Assembly (NCBI GenBank): GCA_945833725.1
Contig: CAMAFU010000080.1
Coordinates: 1 to 7,717 of the forward strand
DNA length: 7,717 bases
Reading direction: 5' to 3'
Origin: an uncultured Treponema sp.
GTDB lineage: Bacteria; Spirochaetota; Spirochaetia; Treponematales; Treponemataceae
Under the pieces are notes generated by a model that did no database searches, was not told where the DNA came from, and saw only the letters and a list, made by a program, of their open reading frames with translations. Within the stretch, counting starts at the first letter, position 1; every line of letters begins with the position of its first letter. Below are positions 1 to 5,371 of the stretch, piece after piece. The translations under genes were made by a program, and so were the position numbers.

Positions 1-55
1 GGAAACTACATGGAACGCCTATAAAAATAATGCCAAATAACGGTAAAAGGGCAAA

Positions 56-183
56 GTGCGCACGCCTTGCCGCTCCTTTGTCGCGGCAAGGATTGGAATG
101 GCCGCGTAGCGGGTGGCTTTGCCACCGGAGGCTTTTGCCGTAGCCATGGAAAGCCTGACGGCATTTTAATGCCGGGCCGCCCG
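56..183. repeat. String of short G+C-rich hairpins (REP-like dispersed repeat candidate)
   Basis: This stretch is a run of adjacent inverted repeats. They are the palindrome GTGCGCAC (56-63); a perfect 9-bp stem CCTTGCCGC/GCGGCAAGG (65-73 and 83-91, 9-nt loop); CCGC/GCGG (102-105, 109-112); GGTGGC/GCCACC (112-117, 121-126, TTT loop); GGC/GCC (130-132, 137-139); GGCATT/AATGCC (160-165, 168-173); and CGGG/CCCG (173-176, 180-183), followed by nine As (184-192). It is much richer in G+C than the coding sequence around it. The minus strand is open through it, but I regard that frame as non-coding because it follows the hairpins and has no family resemblance. I recall similar strings between Treponema genes; that is memory, not a search. 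A terminator role is unlikely because no T-run follows the hairpins on either strand. Together with 1-55 it fills the space before the first gene. Confidence 0.65.
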
Positions 184-198
184 AAAAAAAAATAATTA

Positions 199-228
199 TA
201 TGCTGAAAATGCAACTTTATGCTGAAAA
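199..228 (+). promoter_or_regulatory. Direct repeat upstream of the acyl-CoA synthetase, possible operator
   Basis: The 11-mer TATGCTGAAAA occurs at 199-209 and again at 218-228, spaced 19 nt start to start, in the short leader between the hairpin cluster and the ribosome binding site. Two copies about two helical turns apart would suit binding of a dimeric regulator on one face of the DNA. No convincing -35/-10 pair is visible in the leader, so the promoter is not assigned. The second copy contains the ATG at 219, which argues against using that ATG as the start. The repeat may also be chance in A-rich DNA. Confidence 0.3.
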
Positions 229-247
229 ATGTGTCTAATTGTCTGAT

Positions 248-252
248 AAGGA
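248..252 (+). promoter_or_regulatory. Ribosome binding site that sets the acyl-CoA synthetase start
   Basis: AAGGA at 248-252 lies 8 nt before the ATG at 261, an ideal spacing. The in-frame ATG at 219 has no purine-rich site before it, and the ATG at 252 overlaps the site itself. The start is therefore placed at 261, giving the N-terminus MADTYDS. Confidence 0.6.
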
Positions 253-260
253 TGATTGAA

Positions 261-1919
261 ATGGCTGATACTTACGATAGCACTATGTTTGCCGACACTT
301 TTGAGCATGAATATACATGGCAGAACGGTTTTTTAAGGAATGTCAGGAGGTTTTCTTCTAAAAAAGCCCTTATTGATCCTGAAACAGACAGGTTCTGGAC
401 TTACGGAGATTTAAACAGGGAAGCAAATAAACTTGCAAATGCTCTTTCAAAAATCGGCGTAAAGAAAAACGATGTTGTTATGGGGGCTTTAAGGAATTCT
501 CCTGAATTTGCCTTTCTTTATACTGGTCCTAGAAAAATCGGGGCTATTTTTCTGGCGGCTAACTATAATCTTGCCAGCGGTGAAATGGCGCTTCTTATAA
601 ATCATAACAAACCGAAAGTTGTTGTTTATTCTGCATGTATTGCCGGCATTATAGCGGAAGTCGAAAAAATATGCCTTTGGAAGCCGGAGCTTTTTGTAAT
701 GGCAGATAATATTGAAGGTGTGGCTGTTCCTAAAAATCATGTTTCGTACGAAAAGTTTGTGGAAAATTTTGATGATGAAGAGCCTGAAATTAATTTCCGT
801 CATCATATTTACGATGAAGTTCTGCGTCTTTGTACCAGCGGAACTACAAGCCTTCCAAAATCTGTGCCTATAAACGATATTAACGAAGTATTGTCTGCCC
901 ATGATGTTATTATGCATTATCCTATGGATAAAACTGATGTTACTCTTAATATGACTCCGTGGTTTCACAGAGGCGGCTGTCATTCCGGGGGGCTTTGTCC
1001 TGTTTTGTATTGCGGGGCCTGTGCTGTTGTTATGAGGGCGTTTAAGCCGCAGGTTTCTTTGGAATGGGTTGAAAAATATAAAATTACTTTTATGATGGGC
1101 TCTCCTGCAAACCTTGAAATGCTTGCCTGGGCTCAGGAAAGGTCTTTTAAAAATATTTCCGGTCTGAAAGGTCTTGTTACCATGGGCTCTCCTCTTTCAA
1201 AAACTGAATGTATAAGGTTTTCAAAACTCCTTACTCCGAATATTTTTAACGGTTACGGTACTACAGAAACTTTCTGGAATTCTTTTTTAAGACCCTGCGA
1301 TTTGCCGGAAGGTGCCGGTTCTGTTGGTCAAAGTTGTACCGATGATGATGTTAGGGTAGTTAAAATTTACGATGATAAAAAGGCTGAGCCGGATGAAATT
1401 GTGGAAAAAGACAATGAAACTCAGGGCGAAATTATAATCCGTTCTCCTGCAAAATCTACTTTTTCATATTTTAAAGACGAAAAATCTACAAAAGAAAAAT
1501 TTTATAAAGGCTGGATGTATACTGGGGACACTGGTGTTTGGAAAGAAGGGGAAACTGTTACTGTAAAAGGTCGCAAAGACGATATGATAATAGTTAACGG
1601 CGAAAACATCTTTCCGACACAAATTGAAGATGCCCTTAATCAGTGCAGTAAAGTAAAAGACTGTATTGTAACTTCCATTCATGATGAATTGCGGGGGCAG
1701 GCTGTTGTGGCTTATGTTGTTCCGTCGGACAATTCCCTTACAGTTCAGGAATTAAGGAATTTCTGTTCAAACTGCAGAATGCTTAGTAAATACAAAAGAC
1801 CAAGATATTATGCCATTGTGGAATCTATTCCTAAAACGGCTACAGGAAAAAAGCAGCATAATAAAATAAGGGAACAGGCTTGTTTCGACTTTGAAAACGG
1901 CCTTTTTTCCAGAAGCTGA
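261..1919 (+). CDS. AMP-forming acyl-CoA synthetase/ligase (ANL superfamily)
   Basis: This is a 552-residue adenylate-forming enzyme expected to activate a carboxylic acid with ATP to an acyl-AMP and pass it to CoA in the cytoplasm. In order, the sequence shows the phosphate-binding loop as SGTTSLPKS (about 193-201), the acid-pocket region WFHRGG (about 234-239), the YGTTE motif (332-336), the YTGD hinge-side motif (420-423), GRKDD (437-441) and the C-terminal PKTATGKK, whose lysine near 530 is the usual catalytic one. Length is normal for the family and both domains are present. Both late glycines of the usual SGTTGxPKG loop are serine here, which is unusual. The substrate cannot be read from the sequence; a fatty, aromatic or carnitine-like acid are all possible. 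The next gene starts 48 nt downstream on the same strand, so co-transcription is possible, although a T-rich run follows the stop codon. Start chosen from the AAGGA at 248-252. Confidence 0.9.
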   Translation: MADTYDSTMFADTFEHEYTWQNGFLRNVRRFSSKKALIDPETDRFWTYGDLNREANKLANALSKIGVKKNDVVMGALRNSPEFAFLYTGPRKIGAIFLAANYNLASGEMALLINHNKPKVVVYSACIAGIIAEVEKICLWKPELFVMADNIEGVAVPKNHVSYEKFVENFDDEEPEINFRHHIYDEVLRLCTSGTTSLPKSVPINDINEVLSAHDVIMHYPMDKTDVTLNMTPWFHRGGCHSGGLCPVLYCGACAVVMRAFKPQVSLEWVEKYKITFMMGSPANLEMLAWAQERSFKNISGLKGLVTMGSPLSKTECIRFSKLLTPNIFNGYGTTETFWNSFLRPCDLPEGAGSVGQSCTDDDVRVVKIYDDKKAEPDEIVEKDNETQGEIIIRSPAKSTFSYFKDEKSTKEKFYKGWMYTGDTGVWKEGETVTVKGRKDDMIIVNGENIFPTQIEDALNQCSKVKDCIVTSIHDELRGQAVVAYVVPSDNSLTVQELRNFCSNCRMLSKYKRPRYYAIVESIPKTATGKKQHNKIREQACFDFENGLFSRS

Positions 1920-1967
1920 TTTTTTTTGTACCGTTATATATTTTGATTAAGCAGGAGGCTTATTTTT

Positions 1968-2303
1968 ATGAATGAGAAAGTTGTAAGCGAAGCAGCGCAG
2001 GTTGTTTTTTCTGTAGTTCCTATTGTGGGAATTGTTATGGGCGGAATTGTAGTTTTCTTTTCTCTTTTGTGGCATCATCTGGAGGTAAAAAAACAGATTC
2101 TTATGGGAACTTTTAAACGGGAAAAATTCAATTTAAAAGCTTATTCCCTTTTAATCGGCCTTCTGCTTACTGGAATAGGATTAACTCTTTCTGTGTTTTT
2201 TATCCTGCTTACAGGAATTTCTCCGGCTTTGCTGGGTGGAATAATTCCTCTTTCCCTTGGAATCTGCCTGATTATTTTTTACAGGCTTAACGACTGGAAA
2301 TAA
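1968..2303 (+). CDS. Small three-helix membrane protein of unknown function
   Basis: This is a 111-residue protein I do not recognise by name. It has three hydrophobic segments at about 11-34, 58-83 and 85-105. Between the first and second is a basic, His-containing loop (about 35-57, with HHLEVKKQ and KREK), which by the positive-inside rule should face the cytoplasm. A strong ribosome binding site, AGGAGG at 1953-1958, sits 9 nt before the ATG, so the start is secure. It lies 57 nt before the ECF sigma gene on the same strand. Small membrane proteins of this kind can accompany sigma/anti-sigma pairs as sensors or co-regulators, and that is the most economical guess. There is no direct evidence for it. 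There is no signal peptidase or lipoprotein motif. Confidence 0.8.
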   Translation: MNEKVVSEAAQVVFSVVPIVGIVMGGIVVFFSLLWHHLEVKKQILMGTFKREKFNLKAYSLLIGLLLTGIGLTLSVFFILLTGISPALLGGIIPLSLGICLIIFYRLNDWK

Positions 2304-2313
2304 TTAAAATTTG

Positions 2314-2342
2314 CAGTAACTGTGCCTGAAACTAAAGTTACT
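2314..2342 (+). promoter_or_regulatory. Inverted repeat and possible ECF-type -35 element before the sigma gene
   Basis: In the 57-nt gap before the sigma gene, AGTAACT (2315-2321) is repeated inverted as AGTTACT (2336-2342) with a 14-nt spacer. The outer ends continue into small palindromes: CAGTAACTG at 2314-2322 and ACTTAAGT at 2340-2347. Inside the spacer is TGAAAC (2327-2332), identical to the -35 consensus of several Bacillus ECF sigma factors. No good -10 is visible at the expected spacing, and a start point there would leave almost no leader. The element could be an autoregulatory promoter or an operator, or it could be chance. Confidence 0.25.
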
Positions 2343-2360
2343 TAAGTTTACAGAAAGTTT

Positions 2361-2939
2361 ATGTCTGGGACTCCTTCTGCATCATTAGAAAACAAACTCA
2401 TAAACAAAAGGGATGAAATTCTTGTTAAAGCCGCTGTTGCCGGAGATTCTAAAGCCTTTGAACAGCTTATGGAATTTTATAAAAAAAGGGTAACAGCTCT
2501 TGGCATGAGTTTTTTCAGGAATCCTGAGGACACGGACGATTTTGTTCAAGAAGTTTTTGTTAAGGTATACATTCACCTTTCATCGTTTAAATTTAATTCT
2601 TCTTTCGGAACATGGATTACAAGGATTGCCTACAATTCTGCCGTTAATTCAATTTCCCGCCGACAAGAATACATTCCTTTAGCTCAGGAAGAAATGCTGG
2701 TGGGAAAGGACAGGTCGCCGGAAGAAGAGCAGATTAGAAAAGTTACTCTTGATGCAATAAGGGAGTCTGTTTCCGACTTGCCTGAAAATTACGGAATGTG
2801 CGTGGAAATGTATTTTTTCCATGGACTTAAATATGAAGAAATTTCTGAAATTACAGATTTTCCTGTAAACACAATAAAATCACATATTTTTCGTGCAAAA
2901 AAAATTCTTGCCAAAAAATTAAGGGGGATTTATGAATAA
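2361..2939 (+). CDS. ECF-family RNA polymerase sigma factor
   Basis: This is a 192-residue sigma-70 family protein with only regions 2 and 4, the hallmark of extracytoplasmic-function factors. Region 2 spans about 29-101, including DDFVQEVFVKVY (core binding and -10 recognition) and the FGTWITRIAYNSAVN stretch. Region 4 spans about 131-187, with the helix-turn-helix YEEISEITDFPVNTIKSHIFRAKKIL that reads the -35 element. The linker between them is short and acidic, as expected. It directs core polymerase to a small regulon, usually for envelope or stress responses. Treponema pallidum has a comparable RpoE-like factor (TP0092); orthology is not shown here. The ATG has only a weak purine run (AGAAAG, 2352-2357) before it, but an in-frame stop at 2343-2345 rules out a longer protein. 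Its last 8 nt overlap the next gene, which is probably its anti-sigma factor. Confidence 0.93.
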   Translation: MSGTPSASLENKLINKRDEILVKAAVAGDSKAFEQLMEFYKKRVTALGMSFFRNPEDTDDFVQEVFVKVYIHLSSFKFNSSFGTWITRIAYNSAVNSISRRQEYIPLAQEEMLVGKDRSPEEEQIRKVTLDAIRESVSDLPENYGMCVEMYFFHGLKYEEISEITDFPVNTIKSHIFRAKKILAKKLRGIYE

Positions 2940-3429
2940 AAATGTTGAAACTGGCGAAAGAAAAAATTTGTCAAAAGAAAAATGCGAAAAAGTTATGGAT
3001 TCGTTTTTTATGCTGGATAAAGGCGAAAGACTTTCTTTTTCCTGCTCCTGCCACCTTTTAAAATGCCGGGATTGCCGTTCTCAGGTAAGATACATGACAA
3101 AGGCAGAAAAACTTATGTCAAAACCTCTTAAACAGAAAACGCCTCTGGAACGAAAGCAATCTCCTTCTGTCTTTGAAAAAATCAATTCCTACGGTGAAAA
3201 TAAATTTAAGCCTGTGCCTCTTTTTAACTGGATTTTTATAGGCATTGTTCTGGTGGCAATTTTTGCGGCAACAGGATTTTTCTTAAAAGACAACAGCATT
3301 TACGAAATTTCCCTCTGGAGCTTTTATTTTGTTTTTGCGGCTTTTATTTCGATATACTGTGCCTTTTTTATATGGGTAAATTTAGATTTTTTTATCAAAA
3401 AAATTGATACAAAAAATTTTATAAAATGA
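2932..3429 (+). CDS. Probable membrane-anchored zinc-type anti-sigma factor
   Basis: This 165-residue protein overlaps the sigma gene by 8 nt (ATGAATAA), which indicates translational coupling; AAGGGGGA at 2921-2928 serves as ribosome binding site. The N-terminal half is soluble and carries HLLKCRDC (His41, Cys45, Cys48), matching the HxxxCxxC core of zinc-binding anti-sigma domains. Cys18 stands about where the upstream His or Cys ligand falls in that family; in RsrA the equivalent ligand is a cysteine. Two more cysteines (38 and 40) lie next to the motif, so redox sensing is possible. Residues about 98-118 and 127-150 form two transmembrane helices, separated by a very short external loop (about 119-126). 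There is no large extracytoplasmic sensor domain, so a signal would have to arrive through a partner or through the zinc site. Expected role: hold the sigma factor at the membrane until a signal releases it. The assignment rests on motif and gene order. Confidence 0.75.
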   Translation: MNKNVETGERKNLSKEKCEKVMDSFFMLDKGERLSFSCSCHLLKCRDCRSQVRYMTKAEKLMSKPLKQKTPLERKQSPSVFEKINSYGENKFKPVPLFNWIFIGIVLVAIFAATGFFLKDNSIYEISLWSFYFVFAAFISIYCAFFIWVNLDFFIKKIDTKNFIK

Positions 3430-3442
3430 ATGGAAGCTTTTT

Positions 3443-4276
3443 TTAGTCTCGGCCTTTAAAATTTGTTGTCATTATAAAAAACAGGGCAATAAAATAAGGC
3501 AGGGACAGAAGCACAGAAGCACTTACAGCTTTAAATTCCGTAAAATTCTGAAGGTTGCTTGCAAGATATTGGGCTGCCGAAAAAATAATGGCACTGAGCA
3601 AAACACCAAACGGTTTCTTTTTCCCTAAAAATACGGCAGCTAAAGCAAGCCACCCGGTTCCGCTGGAAATTCCCGGTACAAAAGAGTTTAGCCTTAACGA
3701 AAAAATACAGCCGGCAGAACCTGCAAAAAATGCCGCCGCCCCCCAGCTTAAAATTCTTATTTTTTTTGTAGAAATTTCCCTGTCTTCAAGAAAATCCCTG
3801 TCGCTGGCACAAATGCGCAGATAAAGACCTTTTTTAGTGCAGAAAATAAACAGAAAGAACAGAAATGTAATGATTAAGGCAAAGATTGTAGTAATCAGCC
3901 TGATTTTTGCAGAATCAAAGTAAAAAGCTGAATTAGTCAGCACTCCCCTTGTACCAAAAAAAACAGCACTCATAAAACTTATTGCCCCTGTACAGAACAA
4001 ATTTAAACCCAGAGAAAAAATAAAAGGATTTATGTTTGAGTTTTCAATAAAAAGGGCAGAAAAATAAAAAATCAATGTACATAGAATAACGGCAGTAAAA
4101 TACCCCAGAAAAGCATTTCCTGTTTTTACAGTAAAAAGAAAGCAGAAAAAAGCACCGAGATTTATGGCACCTTCAAGAAAAATAGCCATTCGTCCGGCAA
4201 ATTCCGAAATTAAGCCGCCTAATCCTGCAAGAAGTAACGGAACGGAAAGGGAAATTATCTGATAAAAAATGTTCAT
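3443..4276 (-). CDS. BMP-type ABC importer, second permease (RfuD/PnrE-like)
   Basis: This 277-residue, very hydrophobic integral membrane protein belongs to the branched-chain-amino-acid/ribose permease superfamily. Family features are the N-terminal LGGLISEFAGRMAIFLEGAINLGA region (about 19-42), which matches the family's GExxAExxGVxNxGxEGxMLxGA pattern, and a C-terminal FVPGISSGTGWLALAAVFLG stretch (about 199-218) followed by KKKPFG, the usual GxGxxALAAxxxGxxxP signature. A short basic loop after KKGLYLR (about 148-154) fits the cytoplasmic coupling region. It should pair with the other permease to form the translocation channel. The ribosome binding site GAGGT (plus-strand 4285-4289) overlaps the stop codon of the upstream permease and lies 8 nt before the ATG, so the two are tightly coupled. 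It is the last gene of the operon and ends 13 nt from the converging anti-sigma gene. Slightly shorter than typical (about 300 residues) but looks intact. Confidence 0.87.
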   Translation of the reverse strand: MNIFYQIISLSVPLLLAGLGGLISEFAGRMAIFLEGAINLGAFFCFLFTVKTGNAFLGYFTAVILCTLIFYFSALFIENSNINPFIFSLGLNLFCTGAISFMSAVFFGTRGVLTNSAFYFDSAKIRLITTIFALIITFLFFLFIFCTKKGLYLRICASDRDFLEDREISTKKIRILSWGAAAFFAGSAGCIFSLRLNSFVPGISSGTGWLALAAVFLGKKKPFGVLLSAIIFSAAQYLASNLQNFTEFKAVSASVLLSLPYFIALFFIMTTNFKGRD

Positions 4277-4287
4277 GGACTTTTACC

Positions 4288-5178
4288 TCAACTGTTTTTT
4301 TCTGCAGAAGTTCTGTATATAACTGCAATGGAAATAAGGGCGGCTCCCTGAATAAGGGATGGCAGGTCAAAGCCTGTAGTTCCTGCCAGAGAAGACTGGG
4401 TTCCCAAAGAATATAAAAGACTGTAAGCGAGGGAAACTGGAATAACAATAATTGGATTTGATTTTGCAATTAAACAGATGCTTAAGGCATTCCATCCCAT
4501 GCCGGCATAAAAACCGGAGTGACAGGTGTAGTAAGTTCCTGCTGTGGCAAAAAAACCTGTTAAGCCGTGGAAAAAACCGGAAATAGAAAAGGGAACTGTT
4601 TCCCAGAAAAAACGGGAAAATCCCGACGAAATGGAAAATTCTCTGGCTTTGCCGTAAATTTCAAGCCGCCGCCCAAAATTAGTCCTGAAAATCAAAAACG
4701 CTGCAGCAAGACAGAAAAAAATTCCCCAGAAAAAAGTAACATTAAAACAGGATGGTGGAAGGAGTTTTTTAAGGCGGAGATTTTCTGCAAGAAATTCTGT
4801 TGCCAGAAGATTTCCCTCTTTAATGCGGAATTTTCCGGCAATAAGACCGTCAATAAGGGGAATAGTTCCGGCACTAAAAAGAAAACTTGTAAGAAGTTCC
4901 GGCACATTTTTAAAATACTTAAAAAGCCCGCTTAAAAACGCCGAAATAAAACCTGCAAAACCGGCAAAAAACGCCGCTGCAAGAAGAATCAGTGCAGGAG
5001 AAACACCTTTGCTCCAAAAAAAAGTACAGGCAACAGAGGCAGCAAAACCTCCGGCATATATCTGCGCTTCACCACCAAGATTCATCTGGGAATTTTTAAG
5101 GGAAAAGCAGTTTGCACAGGCGGCAATCATAACAAGCGAGGCATAGTTAATCATATTTCCAAAAAAATAAAGATTCAT
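4288..5178 (-). CDS. BMP-type ABC importer, first permease (RfuC/PnrD-like)
   Basis: This 296-residue integral membrane protein has about seven or eight hydrophobic segments and is the first of two permease subunits. The N-terminal MNLGGEAQIYAGG (about 32-44) corresponds to the family's FNIGxEGQxxxGA motif. The C-terminal GMGWNALSICLIAKSNP (about 226-242) corresponds to GxGxxAIxVALLGxxxP. It would line half of the inner-membrane channel and contact the ATPase. AGGAT (plus-strand ATCCT at 5186-5190) lies about 7 nt before the ATG and fixes the start. Many family members are longer at the N-terminus (about 350 residues); here the protein begins almost directly at the first conserved helix. It is separated from the upstream ATPase gene by 193 nt of repeat-like DNA rather than the few bases usual in such operons, so its expression relative to the ATPase may be altered. 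It is followed by the second permease after 11 nt. Confidence 0.87.
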   Translation of the reverse strand: MNLYFFGNMINYASLVMIAACANCFSLKNSQMNLGGEAQIYAGGFAASVACTFFWSKGVSPALILLAAAFFAGFAGFISAFLSGLFKYFKNVPELLTSFLFSAGTIPLIDGLIAGKFRIKEGNLLATEFLAENLRLKKLLPPSCFNVTFFWGIFFCLAAAFLIFRTNFGRRLEIYGKAREFSISSGFSRFFWETVPFSISGFFHGLTGFFATAGTYYTCHSGFYAGMGWNALSICLIAKSNPIIVIPVSLAYSLLYSLGTQSSLAGTTGFDLPSLIQGAALISIAVIYRTSAEKNS

Positions 5179-5221
5179 TTTTGTATCCTAAAAATAAATT
5201 TCAGTAAAAATGCGCAAAACC

Positions 5222-5371
5222 TCATTTTTTATATGGGCAGTTTTTAGAAAACAACAGAAGTTGTTTTCTAAAACCGGGCTTTTCAGGGTTCCGTGCTTTC
5301 GCACTCCATTTTTCCGCTGCGCTCCAAAACTCAGATTCCTTCGCCCTTACAATCCCTACTGCAAAAATCAC
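5222..5371 (-). repeat. Repeat-like element with a 49-codon open frame abutting the ATPase stop
   Basis: The gap between ATPase and permease holds sequence unlike the genes around it: G+C-richer, with GTGCTTTCGCAC (5293-5304) and CGCTGCG motifs. On the minus strand a GTG directly follows the ATPase TAA in the same frame and opens 49 codons to a TGA at 5222-5224. The product is basic and polar (it includes KESEFWSAAEKWSAK and ARNPEKPGFRK) and resembles no domain. There is no usable ribosome binding site apart from the ATPase's own end. I recall closely similar strings in other Treponema genomes, which suggests a dispersed repeat that happens to stay open, but this is memory and not a search. 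It is listed as a repeat and not as a gene. The rest of the gap (5179-5221) is plain A+T-rich leader of the permease. Confidence 0.5.
5242..5273. repeat. Perfect 14-bp inverted repeat with 4-nt loop inside the transporter operon
   Basis: TTTTAGAAAACAAC (5242-5255) and GTTGTTTTCTAAAA (5260-5273) are exact reverse complements around AGAA. In the operon transcript (minus strand) the loop reads UUCU closed by C-G. No U-tract follows it in the direction of transcription, so it is not a standard intrinsic terminator. It could shield the 3' end of the upstream mRNA, mark a processing site between ATPase and permeases, or be the tip of the repeat element it lies in. Confidence 0.6.

Noticed and set aside
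2..40. Possible C-terminal tail of an upstream plus-strand gene (reads ETTWNAYKNNAK then TAA)
   Set aside because: Only 12 codons are visible, with no motif. It could be a real gene end but also chance, and it cannot be judged without upstream sequence.
219..260. Upstream ATG giving a 566-residue acyl-CoA synthetase
   Set aside because: The ATG at 219 has no ribosome binding site and lies inside a direct repeat. The ATG at 261 has AAGGA at ideal spacing.
6..308. 100-codon minus-strand open frame through the hairpin cluster
   Set aside because: It runs through the palindromes and into the start of the acyl-CoA synthetase, has no domain resemblance, and its composition follows the repeat. Judged a repeat artefact.
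489..983. 164-codon minus-strand open frame inside the acyl-CoA synthetase
   Set aside because: It overlaps conserved adenylation motifs on the opposite strand and shows no domain of its own.
1905..1940. T-run after the acyl-CoA synthetase stop as an intrinsic terminator
   Set aside because: No stem of useful length precedes the T-run, so a terminator is not supported.
3388..3416. A+T-only stem-loop (TTTTTTATCAA with TTGATA-C-AAAAAA) near the end of the anti-sigma gene as a bidirectional terminator
   Set aside because: It is inside coding sequence, contains almost no G-C pairs and has a bulge, so it would be very weak.
3505..3520. Tandem 8-mer ACAGAAGC repeated twice
   Set aside because: It lies within the second permease gene, does not disturb the frame, and encodes ordinary Ser/Leu-rich membrane sequence; likely chance.
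4567..4935. 122-codon plus-strand open frame opposite the first permease
   Set aside because: It is the complement of a clear permease gene, is Lys-rich only because the opposite strand is Phe-rich, and has no ribosome binding site or family match.
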